Below are positions 6,974-7,168 of a stretch of DNA of 7,168 bases, in pieces. The notes beneath the pieces were generated by a model. It worked only from the letters and a program-made list of their open reading frames with translations. It ran no database searches and was not told where the DNA came from. Numbering within the stretch: position 1 is the stretch's first letter; each line of letters opens with the position of its first letter. The stretch is from UBA1138 sp036338615 (GTDB taxonomy: Bacteria; Gemmatimonadota; Gemmatimonadetes; Longimicrobiales; Gaopeijiaceae): NCBI GenBank assembly GCA_036338615.1, contig JAYZBT010000414.1, positions 1 through 7,168 on the forward strand, written 5' to 3'. A program made the translations under genes and the position numbers.

Positions 6974-7007
6974 CGCGGCCCGCTGTACTTCTTCAACAGC
7001 CTTCTAG
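6974..7007. repeat. Right terminal inverted repeat of the lpxA-era element
   Basis: Partner of 6681-6714, ending in CTAG at 7004-7007 and abutting the lpxA stop codon at 7008-7010. Whether CTAG belongs to the repeat or is a 4-bp target duplication cannot be told from a single copy, because CTAG is its own reverse complement. Confidence 0.85.
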
Positions 7008-7168
7008 CTAAAGGGTGATTCCGCGCTCGCCCGCCCGGATGAACTCGAGCAGGTGTCGCACCTCGGGAATCGCTTCCGCTTCGGTGTCGGCCCGTTCGAG
7101 CGCCTGTGAGAGATTCAGGTTCGAGCTGAAGAGAATGCGGTACGCCTGCTTGAGCGCCTTGCGCACGT
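7008..7168 (-). CDS. lpxA: Acyl-ACP--UDP-N-acetylglucosamine O-acyltransferase LpxA, C-terminal end
   Basis: Only the last 52 codons before TAG 7010-7008 lie in the window; the start is beyond the right edge. The visible sequence (ALKQAYRILFSS, NLNLSQALERAD, then IPEVRHLLEFIRAGERGI) matches the helical C-terminal domain of LpxA, which follows its left-handed beta-helix of hexapeptide repeats. LpxA transfers an R-3-hydroxyacyl chain from acyl-ACP to UDP-GlcNAc, the first step of lipid A synthesis, so the host should be a Gram-negative with lipid A. The hexapeptide and active-site His regions are not visible, so the call rests on the C-terminal pattern alone. Without the adjacent element, lpxA would end 25 nt before era. 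Confidence 0.85.
   Translation of the reverse strand, partial: VRKALKQAYRILFSSNLNLSQALERADTEAEAIPEVRHLLEFIRAGERGITL

Larger units (their letters stand above)
6681..7007 (+). ncRNA. Candidate large structured RNA or MITE-like foldback element, unknown class
   Basis: This fills nearly all of the roughly 350-nt gap between lpxA and era. P1 pairs 6681-6714 with 6974-7007 (28 Watson-Crick pairs and 2 G-U in 34 positions). Arm A pairs 6714-6722 with 6827-6835, 6725-6729 with 6820-6824 and 6733-6739 with 6811-6817. It ends in hairpins 6745-6762 and 6766-6796; the latter has 12 pairs and a bulged G. A small hairpin or palindrome lies at 6845-6860. Arm B pairs 6872-6878 with 6968-6974 and 6882-6891 with 6954-6963, enclosing hairpins 6893-6906 or 6903-6943 and 6916-6929, the last with loop TACG closed by C-G. 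Pairs 6695/6993, 6706/6982, 6770/6792 and 6885/6960 are G-U only on the plus strand; 6690/6998 favours minus. I see no plus-strand promoter or terminator, and it matches no RNA class I can recognise. Pairings were found by eye, not by energy calculation. Confidence 0.55.

Noticed and set aside
6681..7007. RNase P RNA, tmRNA, SRP RNA or 6S RNA
   Set aside because: No RNase P GGAAAGTCC-type core, no tmRNA tRNA-like CCA end or tag frame, and no SRP GGAAGGAAGC-type core. The branched layout differs from the single 6S bubble.
6681..7007. Retron msr-msd
   Set aside because: The end-pairing is retron-like, but no reverse transcriptase gene is in the window; both flanks are the housekeeping genes lpxA and era.
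6691..7011. 106-codon plus-strand frame across the lpxA-era element
   Set aside because: It starts at GTG with no ribosome binding site, and its translation has no domain or sensible composition. Base pairing explains the sequence better than coding.

Overview
The window is GC-rich and almost wholly coding on the minus strand. It reads as a piece of a Gram-negative chromosome, most likely from Gemmatimonadota or a near relative in the FCB group. That assignment is inferred from gene families: a lipid A gene (lpxA), a PorV/PorQ-type outer-membrane barrel, a DUF5683-like envelope protein, and a zinc-ribbon protein with an acidic Pro/Glu/Ala tail. No rRNA or other marker is present to confirm it.

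In transcription order (right to left) the layout is: the 3' end of lpxA (7168-7008); a 327-bp non-coding, highly foldable element (7007-6681); era, a ribosome-assembly GTPase (6659-5700); a PorV/PorQ-family outer-membrane protein (5719-4706); a DUF5683-like exported or membrane protein (4654-3875, probably starting upstream at 4690); rnr, RNase R (3920-1716, alternative start 3878); a GGDEF protein with a degenerate receiver-like N-terminus (1655-645); and the 5' part of a zinc-ribbon protein running off the left edge (622-1). The genes overlap or are separated by 60 nt or less, so era through the zinc-ribbon gene looks like one transcription unit. It combines RNA and ribosome maintenance (Era, RNase R), the envelope (barrel protein, DUF5683-like protein) and possible c-di-GMP signalling.

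The most unusual part is the lpxA-era interval. Its two ends form a 34-position terminal inverted repeat. Inside are two long arms with further hairpins, one capped by a C(UACG)G tetraloop when read on the plus strand. Four pairs are G-U only on the plus strand, against one that favours the minus strand. The outer four bases at both ends are CTAG, and removing the element would leave a 25-nt lpxA-era spacing. It could be a new structured RNA, a MITE-like insertion, or both. I do not recognise it as RNase P RNA, tmRNA, SRP RNA or 6S RNA.

Long plus-strand reading frames across the window are antisense shadows of the minus-strand genes, a usual effect of high GC content.
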